DNA from: Pegoplata infirma
Taxonomy: Eukaryota; Arthropoda; Insecta; Diptera; Anthomyiidae
NCBI GenBank assembly: GCA_963921195.1
Contig: OY992536.1
Coordinates: 289,435,530-289,499,529, forward strand
Reading direction: 5' to 3'
DNA: 64,000 bases
Shown: one piece after another, positions 20,385-33,175 of the stretch
Layout of the letters: each line of letters starts with the position of its first letter
How positions within the stretch are numbered: position 1 is the stretch's first letter
Translations under genes and position numbers: made by a program
Notes under the pieces: generated by a model
Databases searched by the model: none
What the model saw: only the letters and a program-made list of their open reading frames with translations
Told to the model about the DNA's origin: nothing

Positions 20385-21830
20385 CTTACGCTAAAAAAAT
20401 AAAAAATATGCGCTTAAAATCCAACATATGCACTAAAAAATAAAAAATGCACTAAAAACATAAAATGTTTGCAATAAAAGCCTTGTTTTCATACGAAAAA
20501 GTTTAAGCAAACAAAAAATAACGCCGGATTTCAAAATTATGATTTAAAACTTTATATAAACACTTAAGTGCAAGATTTTTTTTTTTAAATGTCGTATATA
20601 AGGCATTCCACACCAAATGTCCCGCTACAGAAAAACATGTGTCCCGTAAATTTCTGAATAGGTTGTTTGGATAGCCCTATATGTAACTAAGAAAATTGCG
20701 TTTTTGGTTTTTCAAATTTTCGAAAACTGGGCTTAGGAGGCGTGGTCAAATATTGGAAAAATGGTAAAATTTGTTGCGAGTTGCCTTGATTAAATATTTA
20801 TCACATTAAAACAGAACGCACCACAATGTCAAAAATTTACGTTCTTATATAGTTTTGTATGGGCTATCGATTAAAATTTTTTTTTGGAAAATTTTCAGAA
20901 CCCGTTCGGAAATTTTCCATTTTTTAAAAAAGTAAATTTATCAAAAATCCGGCCACTTTTTTTTCTTTTTTATTTATTTTTTTAAAAGTTTAGATGTTTG
21001 TCCATCCACACAAAAAAAATCAGAAACACGTTCATCTTTTTTTTCGAAAAAATCGCATTTGAACTTTAAATTTCATAACAATTTTGTTATTTGCTTGTAT
21101 TTCTTTGTTTTAAAGTTGCGAATGAGTAATATTAATTGCATAAATATTCGTCATACGCTCTGTTGACACAAGAAAATACAAGCAAATTACTAAATTGTTA
21201 TGAAATTTAAAGTTCAAATGCGATTTTCTCGAAAAAAAAGATGAACGTGTTTCTGATTTTTTTTTGTGTGGATGGACAAACATCTAAACTTTTAAAAAAA
21301 TAAATAAAAAAGAAAAAAAAAGTGGCCGGATTTTTGATAAATTGACTTTTTTAAAAAATGGAAAATTTCAAAACGGGTTCAAAAAAAAAAATTTTTAATC
21401 GATAGCCCATACAAAACTATATAAGAACGTAAATTTTTGACATTGTGGTGCATTCCGTTTTAATGTGATAAATATTTAATCAAGGCAACTCGCCACAAAT
21501 TTTACCATTTTTTCAATATTTGACCACGCCTCCTAAGCCCAGTTTTTGAAAAATTGAAAAACCAAAAACGCAATTTTCTAAGTTCCATATAGGACTATCC
21601 ATATCACCTATTCAGAAGTTTATGGTACACATGTTTTTTTTTCGCTGGACATTTGGTGTGGAATGCCTCATATTCGAAATGATTTGTTAAAATTTAATAT
21701 AATTTTTTAAACAAATAAATTTTAGATTTTGTTTTTGCAAAAAAGTTAGAAATATGCCCAAAAGATGCATTTGAAAATAGGCGAAAATATGCGTATTCAC
21801 CAAAATATCCAAAAACAAATCGATGCCATC
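20385..21830. mobile_element. AAAATATGC-repeat element, decayed copy split by a fold-back
   Basis: Words such as AAAAATATGCGCTTAAAATC, ATATGCACTAAAAA and GCAATAAAAGCCTTGTTTTC match 46800-48130, and the right part ends AACAAATCGATGCCAT as that copy does. The fold-back at 20597-21673 interrupts it. Ends are decayed, so limits are approximate. Confidence 0.6.
20597..21673. mobile_element. 1.08-kb fold-back (GGCATTCCACACCAAATGTCC family)
   Basis: The left arm starts TATAAGGCATTCCACACC and the right arm ends GGTGTGGAATGCCTCATA. The two arms are complementary over most of their length, with the centre near 21125 (AGTAATATTAATTGCAT). Shared landmarks are GGCTTAGGAGGCGTGGTCAA, AAAATCCGGCCAC and CATCTAAACTTTTAAAA. 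Related copies are at 35277-36330 (complete), 28287-28860 (one arm) and 38146-40440 (diverged). It sits in a TA-rich target. No ORF. Confidence 0.85.
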
Positions 21831-21966
21831 ATTGAAAATTGTGTTTTATTAACCAGCTGTTGAATTACACAGTGCTACACTGTGCTAAGTTTATCTTGGT
21901 AACTTTGTTTATTACTTTTTTATTAGCAAATGTGTTGAAAAACTGAAATTCTTCAATTTAAATTAA

Positions 21967-22020
21967 AACAAGTAGAAAAGTTAAATTCGACTTGGCCGGA
22001 TCTATGAATACCCTCCACAA
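21967..22020 (+). mobile_element. mini-me-like repeat, left piece of a split copy
   Basis: AAACAAGTAGAAAAGTTAAA, TTCGACTTGGCCGGATCTAT and GAATACCCTCCACAA form the left end of the repeat seen intact at 30187. The copy continues at 25798 after a 3.77-kb insertion. Confidence 0.85.
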
Positions 22021-23027
22021 TAAGGGTGGGATTGTGTTGTGTGAGATTTTAAGCAGCAATATTTGGAAGCGCTAGAACCGCTCATTTTGTGAGGTTGGTA
22101 AAAAAAGTGTATGAGCCAAAAAATGGGGGAGGTCGGATAGGATCTAGGGGTCGCTCATCGGGGTCAAAGTTGGGCGTAGAGGGGAAAAAATCCACAAAAA
22201 GCCCCAAAACTCCCCTGGTTTTGCTTCTAGAGGGGTCAAATGTGAGACCGACCCCCATTATTTTTTCCCCCTGAACACTTTTGCCAAACATACCTAAGCC
22301 CTATCGCCAATCCCTAAGGGGGGTCCCATCTTCTACCGCTCTAGCTGTCCTAAAAGTCACCCTAGAGGAATCAAATGTATGACCGACCCCCAATATTTTT
22401 TCAACCCCAACATTTTCCTAGAACATACCTACCCCCTATCTTCAATCCTTAGGGTGGTCCCCATACATTTTTTTTATTTTTTCTTAAATTGTCATATTAA
22501 ATCAGCTCCTACCGGTCCAATGGTGCCTCCTAGAGGGGTCATTATCAAGACCAACCCCCATTAATTTTTAGCCCCCAACACTTCTTCTGAACATACCAAT
22601 TCCATATCTCCAATTCCTAAGGGGTCTCCCACACAAAACGACATTTTTGTAAATCTTGCTCCCACCGCTCTAACTATCGCAGGGGTGACCGTAGAGAAGT
22701 TAAACTTACCCTCTATTTTTAAGCCTTAAGGGTGTCCCCACACATTTTTTTTTTTTAATTTTTTTTTTTATAAAATTTGCGCCTACCGCTCCCACTGTGC
22801 CTTTTGGGGACGGGAAATGCAGACTGACCCCCATTAATTTTTGCCCCCTACATTTTTTCTGAACATACCTTCGCCGTATTTCCACTTTGTAGGGGTGCTC
22901 CCCTGGGGGAAACTAAGTGTTTGAAACCAAATTCGGCAAAACGTCTGGACCAGGAGTGCTAATGTTTGCGCGTTTTAAAGAGCAGTGGGAAAATATAAAA
23001 GACAAACCGTACAGTTTTGGCATATAA

Positions 23028-24610
23028 GATGAGGAAGTGGCAGGCAACATACCAGCTCAAGTCCAAACTGACATCAAGTTGTTTTGTTGGGCTAAAATAA
23101 AAGAAAAGCAACCCGGAGACGACTACAAGGAGTTTCTTGAAATTGTTTTATTATACCTTGGCGAAAAAATTCCTAATAGCCCACCAGGACCCATCAGTCA
23201 TGCTCGATGGATGGCAAAAGGCATATATTGCCTAAAAATGTTTTTGTTCCGAAAATATATCGGTTTGGCCAAAAAAGAATTAAATGCACTTCTTGATGTG
23301 ACCGTTTTCATCATAACAATTTTAGCGCTACCAAAGCAATAGAAGCTCCAAATAATGATTTGAATTTTTTGAAAGCGATTGCCAATTATGCTTTAATTGA
23401 TAAGATTCTGTCGCAACGATTGGTCAAGAGATTCTGTGGACATCTCTGGTATCTCAGTGGCGAAGCTGATGCTCTCGCACTATTTGATCCGAATATCTCT
23501 TGTGAAATAAAACGAAAAATGTCGAATGCAATTCGTATATTTGAAGAAGAGAAAGAGGAATTGGAGAAATAGTTATCTGACGATGAGATGGACGAATCGT
23601 CTAACGAAGACAGCGAGGAAGAAGAAGACGATGATATCGGGGAAGAAGATGCCTCAGAGGATAGCGGCGACAGTGGCAACAAGGATTGTAATCCTCCAGT
23701 ACATGTTGTTGGATTCGAAGGTGTAAAAAGAATTAACATGACATCGAAACTAGAGATGGGCGCATGAGTGAATTTTGACTCACGCACGCTCACGCTCACG
23801 AAATAAAAATATTGCTCACGCACGATCACGCACGAAATTATTTTTTCTGCTCACGTTCACGCACGCTCACGTGAGTAACTAAAATTTTTCTCACGCTCAC
23901 GAAATAATCACGCTCACGGAGACTTACGAAATTAAAATTAACAAATTTTCTTTTTACTTTTTCGATTTCTTGCACAAAAAGTATTGATTTTCCTTAAAAC
24001 TATAATAAAAATTAATTTAAATCACAATTTAGTATAAATTTCCCTCTAAAATCAATATAATGACGATTTCTTTTACTTGTTTTCTGTTTCAAACAGCACA
24101 AAACAATCACGCAAACTCACGAAACAAAAATTACTCACGCACGCTCACGCACGAAACTATTTTTTCCAATCACGCGCACTCGAGATCACGTGAGTAAAAA
24201 TAAATTTCACTCACGATCACGCGTGATTCACGCGTGAATCACGTGAATCACGAAAAATTCGTGTCACGCGCGCATCTCTAATCGAAACAAGTGAATCAAG
24301 AACTCATGAAAACTGATTTAAGCCACTACGTCACACCTGAGACTCCAAAATTTTTGCACGCTTCGGAATAACAACAAAATTCATTGCTTCCGATCCAAAT
24401 ACTTAGGAAAATCGTCAGGACTACCAGCGAGCGCTGCAAATATTACGTAAATTACATGTTGTCAACGACGCTGCCGAAAGAGGCGTAAAATTAATAGAAG
24501 ACTATAACAACGTGTTGTGCCGTAACGAGGAGGAAAAAAAAAATTTGCTTCAGGTCGTGGCCGAAAATCGGAAACAATATCCATCACACGATAAAAATAA
24601 ATTAATTTGA
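23028..24610 (+). pseudogene. Broken transposon-borne gene, uncharacterised protein
   Basis: Three blocks read as one protein. 23028-23340 includes DYKEFLEIVLLYLGEKIP, PGPISHARWMAKGIYCLKM and LFRKYIGLAKKELNALLDVT. 23345-23750 includes APNNDLNFLKAIANYALIDK and RFCGHLWYLSGEADALALFD, then an acidic Asp/Glu/Ser tail with a stop at the TAG after EELEK. 24281-24610 resumes after a MITE and ends with DYQRALQILRKLHVVNDAAE, RGVKLIEDYNNVLCRNEEE and a stop. It resembles a class of uncharacterised, repeat-associated proteins that I recall from insects and cnidarians; I cannot name a domain. No DDE triad or zinc finger is visible. Frameshifts, two in-frame stops and the MITE make it inactive. It may be captured cargo, not the transposase. 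Confidence 0.65.
23751..24280. mobile_element. hAT-like MITE (TAGAGATGGGC family) inserted in the broken gene
   Basis: Ends are TAGAGATGGGCGCATGAGTG and GTGTCACGCGCGCATCTCTA. A perfect 8-bp duplication ATCGAAAC lies at 23743-23750 and 24281-24288. Removing the MITE and one duplication restores the reading frame across the junction, which shows it landed in an already formed gene. The subterminal TCACG and CACGTGA arrays match the copy at 5434-5944 closely. Confidence 0.9.
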
Positions 24611-25797
24611 TTTATAGTTATATTATTTATCATATTTTATTATTTTCAAGTTAAAAAAAATATTTTTTACGAATTAAAGACATCGGATTTCTCGATAAAA
24701 TAAATAAAAAAATTGTGGGGTAACGCCTTGAAGGTAGAGGGTAGGTATTTTTGAAGAAAATGTTTTGGCTAAAAAAATATATAGGCAGGTCATACATTTG
24801 ACTTCTCTACATACATTACTAATTTAGTTTTCCCCAGAGGAGCACCCCTACAAAGTGGAAATACGGCGTAGGTATGTTCAGAAAAAATGTAGGGGGCAAA
24901 AATTAATGGGGGTCAGTCTGCATTTACCGTTCGTAAAAGGCAGAATGGGAGCGGTAGGCGCAGATTTTATAAAAAAAAATTAAAAAATAACAAAAAATGT
25001 GTGGGGACACCCTTAAGGCTTTAAAATAGAGGGTAGGTTTGTTTGGGGAAAATGTTGGGGCTGAAAAAATATTGGGGGTCGGTCACACATTTAACTTCTC
25101 TAGGGTCACCCCTGCGATAGTTAGAGCGGTGAGAGCAAGTTTTACAAAAATGTCATTTTGTGTGGGAGACCCCTTAGGAATTGGAGATATGAAATTGGTA
25201 TGTTCAGAAGAAGTGTTGGCGGCTAAAAATTAATGGGGGTTGGTCTTGATAATGACCCCTCTAGGAGGCACCATTGGACCGGGAGGAGCTGATTTAATAT
25301 GACAATTTAAGAAAAAATAAAAAAAATGTATGGGGACCACCCTAAGGATTGAAGATAGGGGGTAGGTATGTTCTAAGAAAATGTTGGGGTTGAAAAAATA
25401 TTGGGGATCGGTCATACATTTGATTCCTCTAGGATGACTTCTAGGACAGCTAGAGCGGTAGGAGCAAGATTTTTTTAAAATTGAACCTTTGTATGGGACC
25501 CCCCTTAGGGATTGGAGATAGGGCTTAGGTATGTTTGGCAAAAGTGTTCAGGGGGAAAAAATAATGGGGGTCGGTCTCACTTTTGACCCATCTAGGAGCA
25601 AAACCAGGGGAGTTTTGGGCCTTTTTGTGGATTTTTTCCCCTCTACGCCCAACTTTGACCCCGATGAGCGACCCCTAGATCCTATCCGATCTGCCCCATT
25701 TTTTGGCCCATGCATTTTTTTTACGAACCTCACAAAATAAGCGGTTCTAGCGTGTCGAAATCGAAAACTCGTGCACTATCCCACCCCTACTCCACAA

Positions 25798-26500
25798 TGC
25801 CCGTTTTAAGTGATAGTAAATTTTCCAACGCGAAAAAAGTAACAACAATTTTGATTAGAAATATTTTATTTTGTGTAAAAAAAATGTTGTTTAGTAATTA
25901 AAATAAAAAATACAGAATTTATTTTCAGTGAACATTTTTTTTTGTAGTGTAAAATTTTTTTCGAGTGTATTTTTTTAGTGTAAAAATATTTTTGAGTGAC
26001 AAAAACACGTTGTAAAATATTTTTGTGACTTACCAATTTTTTTTAAACATGTTTTACGGGTTTTCAACACGTGAATTAAAGGCGAAACTAATCTGAAATT
26101 CACGGTTTTGCTAATAACTTTTGAACCACTATACCTATTAGGCTGAAATTCAATATGGAACAGCCCAAGGGAACGAAAAATATATATGCCAAGCTTCAGC
26201 ATCCTCAGAATTGCTTTTAGAAAGTTATCGTGGTTTTTATCTTGTAAATTCGCGAAAAATCCTTGCCTAAATTTACTCTTTTGGTCATAACTTTTGAGCC
26301 GCTGGACCGATTTCGCTGGATCACAATACCAACCTGACCAGGTAAATGCATAACATATATGCCAAACCCTAGAAGCCTCCGTAAAGCCTTTCAAAAGTTA
26401 GCGTGTTTTCAACAGACAGACAGACAGACGGACAAACGGACAGATGGACGGACATCGCTAGATCGTTTAGGAATCGAACGAGGATCATGAATAAATTCTG
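25798..26500 (+). mobile_element. mini-me-like repeat, right piece of the split copy
   Basis: Continues from 22020 with TGCCCGTTTTAAGTGATAG and runs through TTGAACCACTATACC to a short (GACA/GACG)n tract at 26413-26454 and CATCGCTAGATCG. It stops at GATCATGAATAA, where the (TA)n tract of other copies begins. The minus-strand frame 25975-26394 lies inside this repeat and is not a gene. Confidence 0.85.
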
Positions 26501-26635
26501 TTTTAATTTTTAAATTAATAAAAATTATTTATTATTCGACCTTTAAAATTCTATTTTTGAGAAAGATTACACCGCTCTACAAATCAGAGGTTTGTCGCTG
26601 CGTTTTGGATGAAACCATAAAAAGTTGATAGGGTT

Positions 26636-27212
26636 TGGTTCCCCGATTCCAAAACGGTCACTCAAATTTTTCTATCACGTCACAATTTTGAGAAAATCGC
26701 GGTTAAAGTGTCAAAAAATGCCTATTTTGACCATTTTTGAACGCCTATAAAATAAGATCCTGACATGCAAATGACTTGGTATCTAGCTCATTTGAAAGTG
26801 TGGAATTTTCTCTTTTAGACAAGATCAAATCTTCTTGGAATTTAATTTTCTAAAATGGTAAAAAAATCATTAACCACAAGTGCTTTAAATCTAAAATTTA
26901 CGTATGAATTTGTATGGAAATTTTTTAAAAAACACTGTGTAAATAAACTAAATATTGAAAAAATGGAAGGTTTTTTGCTAATGATTTTTTTACCATTTTA
27001 GAAAATTAAATTTTTAGAAAATTTTATCTTATCTTTAAGAGAAAATTACAGGCTTTCGAATGAGCTTGATACCAAGTCATTTGAATGTCAGGATATTATT
27101 TTATAAGCTTTTAAAAAGGGACAAAAATGCGCTTTTTCGGCCCTTTAACCGCGAATTACTCAAAATCCTGATGTGATAGACAAATTTGGGCTCCGGATTT
27201 GGAATCAGCGCA
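26636..27212. mobile_element. Fold-back with GATTCCAAA ends
   Basis: The left arm has GATTCCAAAACGGTCACTC and TATCACGTCACAATTTTGAG. The right arm has the inverse, CTCAAAATCCTGATGTGATA and CTCCGGATTTGGAATC. Inner landmarks pair as well (ATCCTGACATGCAAATGACT with CATTTGAATGTCAGGAT). The loop centre is near 26920. Non-coding. The short frame at 27186 is partly inside it. Confidence 0.7.
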
Positions 27213-27600
27213 ACAGACACCATCCAAATCACTAACCAGAATCCAATACGCATTATCTTGTTGAGCTGTGTTATTCTAGCTCAAGGTCATATTTCTTTTA
27301 CTAATCATTGCGATGATATTGTCAAAGTAACAATTTTCAAGAAACTTTTTATAAAGTTGTTTGTTTTAAATTGATTGGTTTGGTCATTTTGCAAGACTTA
27401 CTCGACACGTGTTTCGGAATTCGTCAAATTCCATTGTCAAGAGTATTTAGCAAATTGACAATCGTTTGTGGCAAAACATAAAGTCTTATATTCGTATGTA
27501 AATAGGCATAATGAGAAATGTACTAAATACACAACATAATACAGCTCTAAATATTAAACGAAAAGTCATAACCAAACCATCACTATTTACCGTTATTCTA
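27213..27600. other. Spacer without recognised features
   Basis: Somewhat less AT-biased than average, but no gene, repeat or motif could be assigned. Confidence 0.3.
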
Positions 27601-28250
27601 GGTGGGTATCGGTTGCCAACCTTGCTATAAATTAAAAAAAAAAAAATTGGAGTTAATCCGATAACTTTAAGTAGACGCGGAAACGACCCGAAGTTAACGA
27701 AAACGATATCATATTTTTATGGAAAAACGATATCATAAAGAAAGGCACATTAAGAACGAAAACACCTGAAGTTGACGAAAACGATATCATATTTTTATGG
27801 AAAAAGAAAGGTACATTAAGAACGAAAACACTACCGTTTTTGTATAATATGTGATAATTAGGTGATATTGCCTAGATGTCATAACGGTATCGCTTGGTTT
27901 GGTTTATTGTTTTCGTTCTTAATGTACCTTTCCTTATGATATCGTTTTTCCATACAAATATGATAAAGTTTTCGCTATCGTTAACTTCAGTCATAACGAT
28001 AGTAAAATCGCCATTTTCCAAAATTTATCGAAAAACTATCGTTATTCCAGCCGATAACGATATAATTTCCATATGAAAATGTGATATCGTTTTCGCTATC
28101 GAAATTTCCAGGAATGACGATGGCAAAATCGCCTGAAATTCGAATATGTTATCATAATTTTAATTTGAGGTGAAACCGTAATCGGTCACATAAAGGTAAT
28201 ACTATTTTCGCTATCACTTATCGCTATTTGGTTTATTGGGTAAGAATTCG
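27600..28250. repeat. GATATCGTTTTCG inverted and direct repeat cluster
   Basis: The unit AACGAAAACGATATCATATT is directly duplicated at about 27695 and 27773 with the following AAAGGCACATTAAGAACG. Inverse copies sit at 27910-28110 (TTTTCGTTCTTAATGTACC, ATATCGTTTTCGCTATCG). The CGATATCG-type word recurs more than eight times. It is probably a decayed TIR element with private motif repeats; ends are not resolved. Confidence 0.55.
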
Positions 28251-28286
28251 GCCAAGTTGAATATTATTTTTATAGTTTATTTTTCA

Positions 28287-28860
28287 TATATGAGGCATTC
28301 CAAACCAAATGTCCAGCGAAAAAAAATATGTACCGTCTAGAATTTTAATTTCTGAATAGGTTCTGTGGATAGCCCTATTTGGAACTAAGAAAATTGCGTT
28401 GTTGGTTTTTTAATTTTTCAAAAACTGGGCTTAGGAGGCGTGGTCAAATATTGGCAAAATGGTAAAATTTGTGCCAAGTTGCCTTGTTTAAACATTTATT
28501 AAATTAAAACGGAATGCACCACAATCTGAAAAATTTATATTTTTGTATAGTTTTCTATGGGCTATCGAATAAATATTTTTTTTTTTGGGAAAATTTTCAG
28601 AAACTCTTCTGAAAATTTTAATTTTTTTAAAAAGCAAATTTATTAAAAATCCGGCCATGTGTTTTTCGTTTTTTTTTTTCGAGAAAATCGCATTTGAATT
28701 TTGAATTTCATTTGAACAATTTTGTAATTTGCTCGAATTTTCTTGTTTCAACATAGCGTATGAGTAACATTTATGCAAATATTTAATACTCATTCGCCAT
28801 GTTAAAAGAAGAACATACAAGCAAATTACAAAATTGTTATAAAATTTATTTGTATAAAAT
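28287..28860 (+). mobile_element. Single arm of the GGCATTCCACACCAAATGTCC fold-back
   Basis: TATATGAGGCATTCCAAACC, GGGCTTAGGAGGCGTGGTCA and AAAATCCGGCCATGTG align with the left arm and the start of the right arm of 20597-21673. The outer right arm is missing. The frame on the minus strand (28488-28820) is contained in this repeat. Confidence 0.75.
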
Positions 28861-29850
28861 CAAAAGTAAATAAAAACTAAAAATTGACTGCCTCTTATGA
28901 AAGTTGTTATATTAACAAATTATTCATTGATTCAATTAAAAATGTAGTAAACTTATATTTAACAACAGTTTTAATAAGCCACCACATTTTTTTCTGTGCA
29001 CTATATTTAAATTATGATAAAGTTGGCTTGTTTCCAAGGTTGTTCATATATTTTTTTTGTTGTTATATATTTTTTCTCTGTCTTCTGGTGCTTTTAATTT
29101 TTGTTGTTAATTTTTATTTTTTTACTCAAAGTTGTGGTGGTTTAGCTCTTTATGCCTTAAATTTTTATTTTATACTCATCTACTTTAACAATATTTTAAT
29201 AATTTTTTTTTGCCTTTAATTTGTATTATTTTGCGGTAACAATGTGTTGCTGCTGCTCCTGTTTTCACTTCATCTGCAATAATATAAAAAAGAGAAAAAA
29301 ATAATATAAGAATTTTATTTTAAAACAAATTAAATTTATGTTTTTCTACATTATACAAAAAATATTATTATTAAATTTTCTAAATTTATTATGAAGATTA
29401 AAATGTTCTATATTTTTATTTAAATTTCTTATGTATTTTTCCCCCCAAATGTTGATCATGTCAAAGACGCGTGTTATGTTTTTTTTTTTAAATTCTTTTG
29501 AAAAACATAAAAATTTCCTTAGAAATTAATTTTTTGATTTACTTAAATATTTTTTATATCGTGGCATTTAATTTATATTTTTAAAGTATCATAAATTTGG
29601 TCAACCAACAATTTTTTATTTTTTTTTTTTGTGTTTTAGAAAATTATGTTTTTATGGCGTTTTAAGAATTTAAATAGAAAATTATATTTTATTTAAGATG
29701 GTTAAAGAGTTGTCATAATAAATACATAAAAACTTCTGTTTGCAATATTTCTAAGAATTTTTCTATAGGAACTGAAAAAAACAATTTTTAAATTACTCGA
29801 AAAAGGCAGACAAATCGATTTAAAATTGCATCATGTATTTTGCGCAGAAG
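28861..29850. other. AT-rich non-repetitive stretch
   Basis: No transposon signature. A short, less AT-rich island at 29230-29275 reads, on the minus strand, TTATATTATTGCAG, then ATGAAGTGAAAACAGGAGC and AGCAGCAACACATT, which looks like a splice acceptor with a small exon. It has no clear donor, so it is not listed as a gene part. Confidence 0.35.
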
Positions 29851-29985
29851 TTTACATGGACGCACAGATGAATGCGCGTACAAGGGGAATCACTAAATCG
29901 TTACCAAAAAGTGATTCTGAATAGATTGGTGCACTTTAAGTTGGGTCTAGGACCAATATTTCGGTTAGTAACAAACGCATTTAAA
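29850..29985 (+). mobile_element. Old mini-me remnant
   Basis: GAATCACTAAATCG, GGTCTAGGACCAATATTTCG and AGTAACAAACGCATT match the core-to-tail part of the intact repeat with many substitutions. No (TA)n or (GTCY)n tract remains. Confidence 0.5.
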
Positions 29986-30039
29986 ACTCAGAATTGTTTT
30001 TCGTAATTTCGTTAAACAAAATCTATGTCAGAAAAGTTC

Positions 30040-30186
30040 AGACTTGGTGAAAAAAATGAGAAAAGAAAGAAATATTCGTAAAAAAAATATTTGGATAAAA
30101 AAATTTTTGCTGAAAAAAAAAAATAAATGTTGCTAAAAAAATAATGGTTGATGAAAAAAGAATTTTCGATAAAAAAAACTTTTATT
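30040..30186. repeat. A-rich low-complexity tract with TGATGAAAAAA words
   Basis: This is the inverse of the TTTTTTCATCAA tracts at 2425-2990 and 8425-8720. The overlapping minus-strand frame is an artefact. Confidence 0.6.
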
Positions 30187-31160
<974 letters not shown>

Positions 31161-33072
31161 AAACAAGTATAAAAGTTAAATTCGACTTGGCCGAATTTAT
31201 GAATACCCTCCACAATGTCCTTTTTAAAGGATAGTAAATTTTTTAATGTAAAAAAAAAATTAACAATTTTGAATAGAAATATTTTATTTTGAGTAAAAAA
31301 CTTTTTTTTGTCATTTTTGTAACAAAAAATAATTAACTAATTTTTTTTTTTGAGTGTAAAATTTTTTTTGAGTGGAATTTTTTTTTTTAGTGTAAAAATA
31401 TTTCTGTGTGACAAAAATACTCTGTAAAGTAATTTTGTGGCTTATAATTGTTTTTAAAGCTTGTTTTTTAAAACTCGGGTTTTTTAACGCGTGAATTTAA
31501 AGTGAAACCAATCTGAAATTCTGAATATGCTTATAACTTTTGAACAACTGGGCCGATCTGGCTAAGATTTGAAACGAACCGGGACAGAGGAACGTAAAAT
31601 ATATATCCCACACTTCAGCACTCTAAGAATTGTCGTTTGAAAGTTATCTTATAAATTCATGAAAAACCCTTGCCGAAATTCAGTCATTTGCTCATAACTT
31701 TTGAACCACCAACCTGACCAGGTAAATGCCCAACATTTCAACTTCAGGAGCCTCCGTAAAGTTTTTCAAAAGTTAGAGTGTTTTCAACAGACAGACATAC
31801 GGACGGACGGACGGACATCGCTAGATCGTCTTAAAATCGATCGAGGATCATGAATATATATGGGGCGTTCCAAGCCAAATCACTCACTTTTAGACCCGAC
31901 CCCTTTCGATTTATTTTATTTTTGGATATGTTTTAGTACTTATGAAATGCAACTTGGACACCACCAATTTTCAGACTTTTATTTCAAGATGGTGTTGAGT
32001 AATCAATTTTTCAAAATGGCGATTTTCTCAAAAAAATTAAAAAATTGAAGTTTTAATTAATTTTGACCATTAAAAAATATAGATATTTTAAAAAAAGTTG
32101 GACAACGTTTTGTTGGTATTTAAATGTAGTTTTAGAAAAAAAATATGAAAAAATTATTCGAAGTAATTATCACATATTTTTTGACGTTTAAAAATTAAAA
32201 TCGACTTTTTGGAAAAGTCCGAAACCTTCGATTTTTTTGTTAAAAATTAAAAAAATTCTACTCTAAATTACGCAACTTTTAAGCCATAATTCGAGATGTG
32301 ATCACAATTCCTTCTATTTCTTTTTAAATTTTAAAAATTGCACCTTTTATTTTTTGGCTCTGATTTATTTTATATGGTGCTCCAAAAAAAATAAATTGGT
32401 AGATATTGACCCTACCTTACCCTAGATATATTCATTTTGAGATAAAAATACGTCTCATAAAAATTTAGAACGATCGGAAAGGGGTAAGGCGTTTAGCATG
32501 GTCCTTGAAGTTTAAAAAACGAATTACAAGGAAAAATATGAATTTTTTTCTGTTTTCGCAATATTTTTGGTATTTTAAGTTAAGTTTTATTTCAAGCAAT
32601 TACAGAATTATGATGTAGAGTAAAATGTCTTTCTAATAAGGTACTAAAAACTAAAATCGGTTGAAAATCAGCCAAGTTATTACAACTTCCCCAGGCATCT
32701 AGCGTGTATCATACCACTTGATTAAAGAATACGAGTCCCTTTTTTTAAATTTATTGAAATTTTCTACTGTAATAACATTTTTTCATTATTCATGTTTCAG
32801 TGTAATTTTTTTTTGGTTTTTCCAAATTTTAAAACAAAAAAAAAAAAAAAAAATTTAAAATAGAGATTTCAAAAGGGTTTCAACACCATGCAGGCATTTT
32901 TAGCATTATGGGGCTATTCTAAAAATTTTATTATTATAATAAGTGCTATTATTAGCAACCCAGAATTTTATTATAGATACCAAAAATTTCAACTCTAACA
33001 AAAGCTTTATCAACTTTTTGTTGTTCTAAAACAATTTAATTTGAAATTTGTATTTAGACAACAAAATTTTAT

Positions 33073-33175
33073 AAGCACAATAGCTGTATGGGTAGGTGGG
33101 TGGTTTTGATATTTTGTTATTTTTGGAGGCATGGGTTCAAATCCCACCCATTTCTAACAAATATTTTTTTTTTGT
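33073..33175 (+). other. tRNA-like Pol III module, left palindrome arm
   Basis: AATAGCTGTATGGGTAGG resembles a tRNA D-arm/A box (TAGCTCAGTGGGTAG) and, about 45 bases on, CATGGGTTCAAATCCCACCC has a consensus B box (GGTTCAAATCC) in a T-arm-like hairpin. A run of T at 33163-33173 could terminate Pol III. No cloverleaf with a clear anticodon could be folded by eye, so this is tRNA-derived, not a confident tRNA gene. Confidence 0.6.

Larger units (their letters stand above)
22021..25789. mobile_element. 3.77-kb hAT-like element with about 0.9-kb inverted arms
   Basis: The ends TAAGGGTGGGAT and, read inward from the right, TAGGGGTGGGAT are flanked by the perfect 8-bp duplication CTCCACAA (22013-22020 and 25790-25797). 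The intact mini-me copy at 30187 shows the empty site CCTCCACAATGCCC. The inverted arms run about 22021-22930 and 24830-25789 and are full of CCCC/GGGG words (GACCCCTCTAGGAGG, TCCCCATACATTTT). Between the arms lies a broken gene (23028-24610). TAG-type end plus 8-bp duplication indicates hAT, but the enclosed protein is not a recognisable hAT transposase. Confidence 0.85.

Noticed and set aside
23386..23829. Ser-rich minus-strand ORF of 147 codons
   Set aside because: Shadow of the acidic Asp/Glu/Ser stretch of the plus-strand pseudogene; it also runs into the MITE.
25975..26394. 139-codon minus-strand ORF
   Set aside because: Lies wholly in a mini-me copy; the sister copy at 30516-30719 has a shorter, different frame, so coding is not conserved.
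33073..33155. Functional tRNA gene
   Set aside because: A and B boxes are good, but no acceptor stem or anticodon arm could be folded convincingly, so it is described as tRNA-like only.
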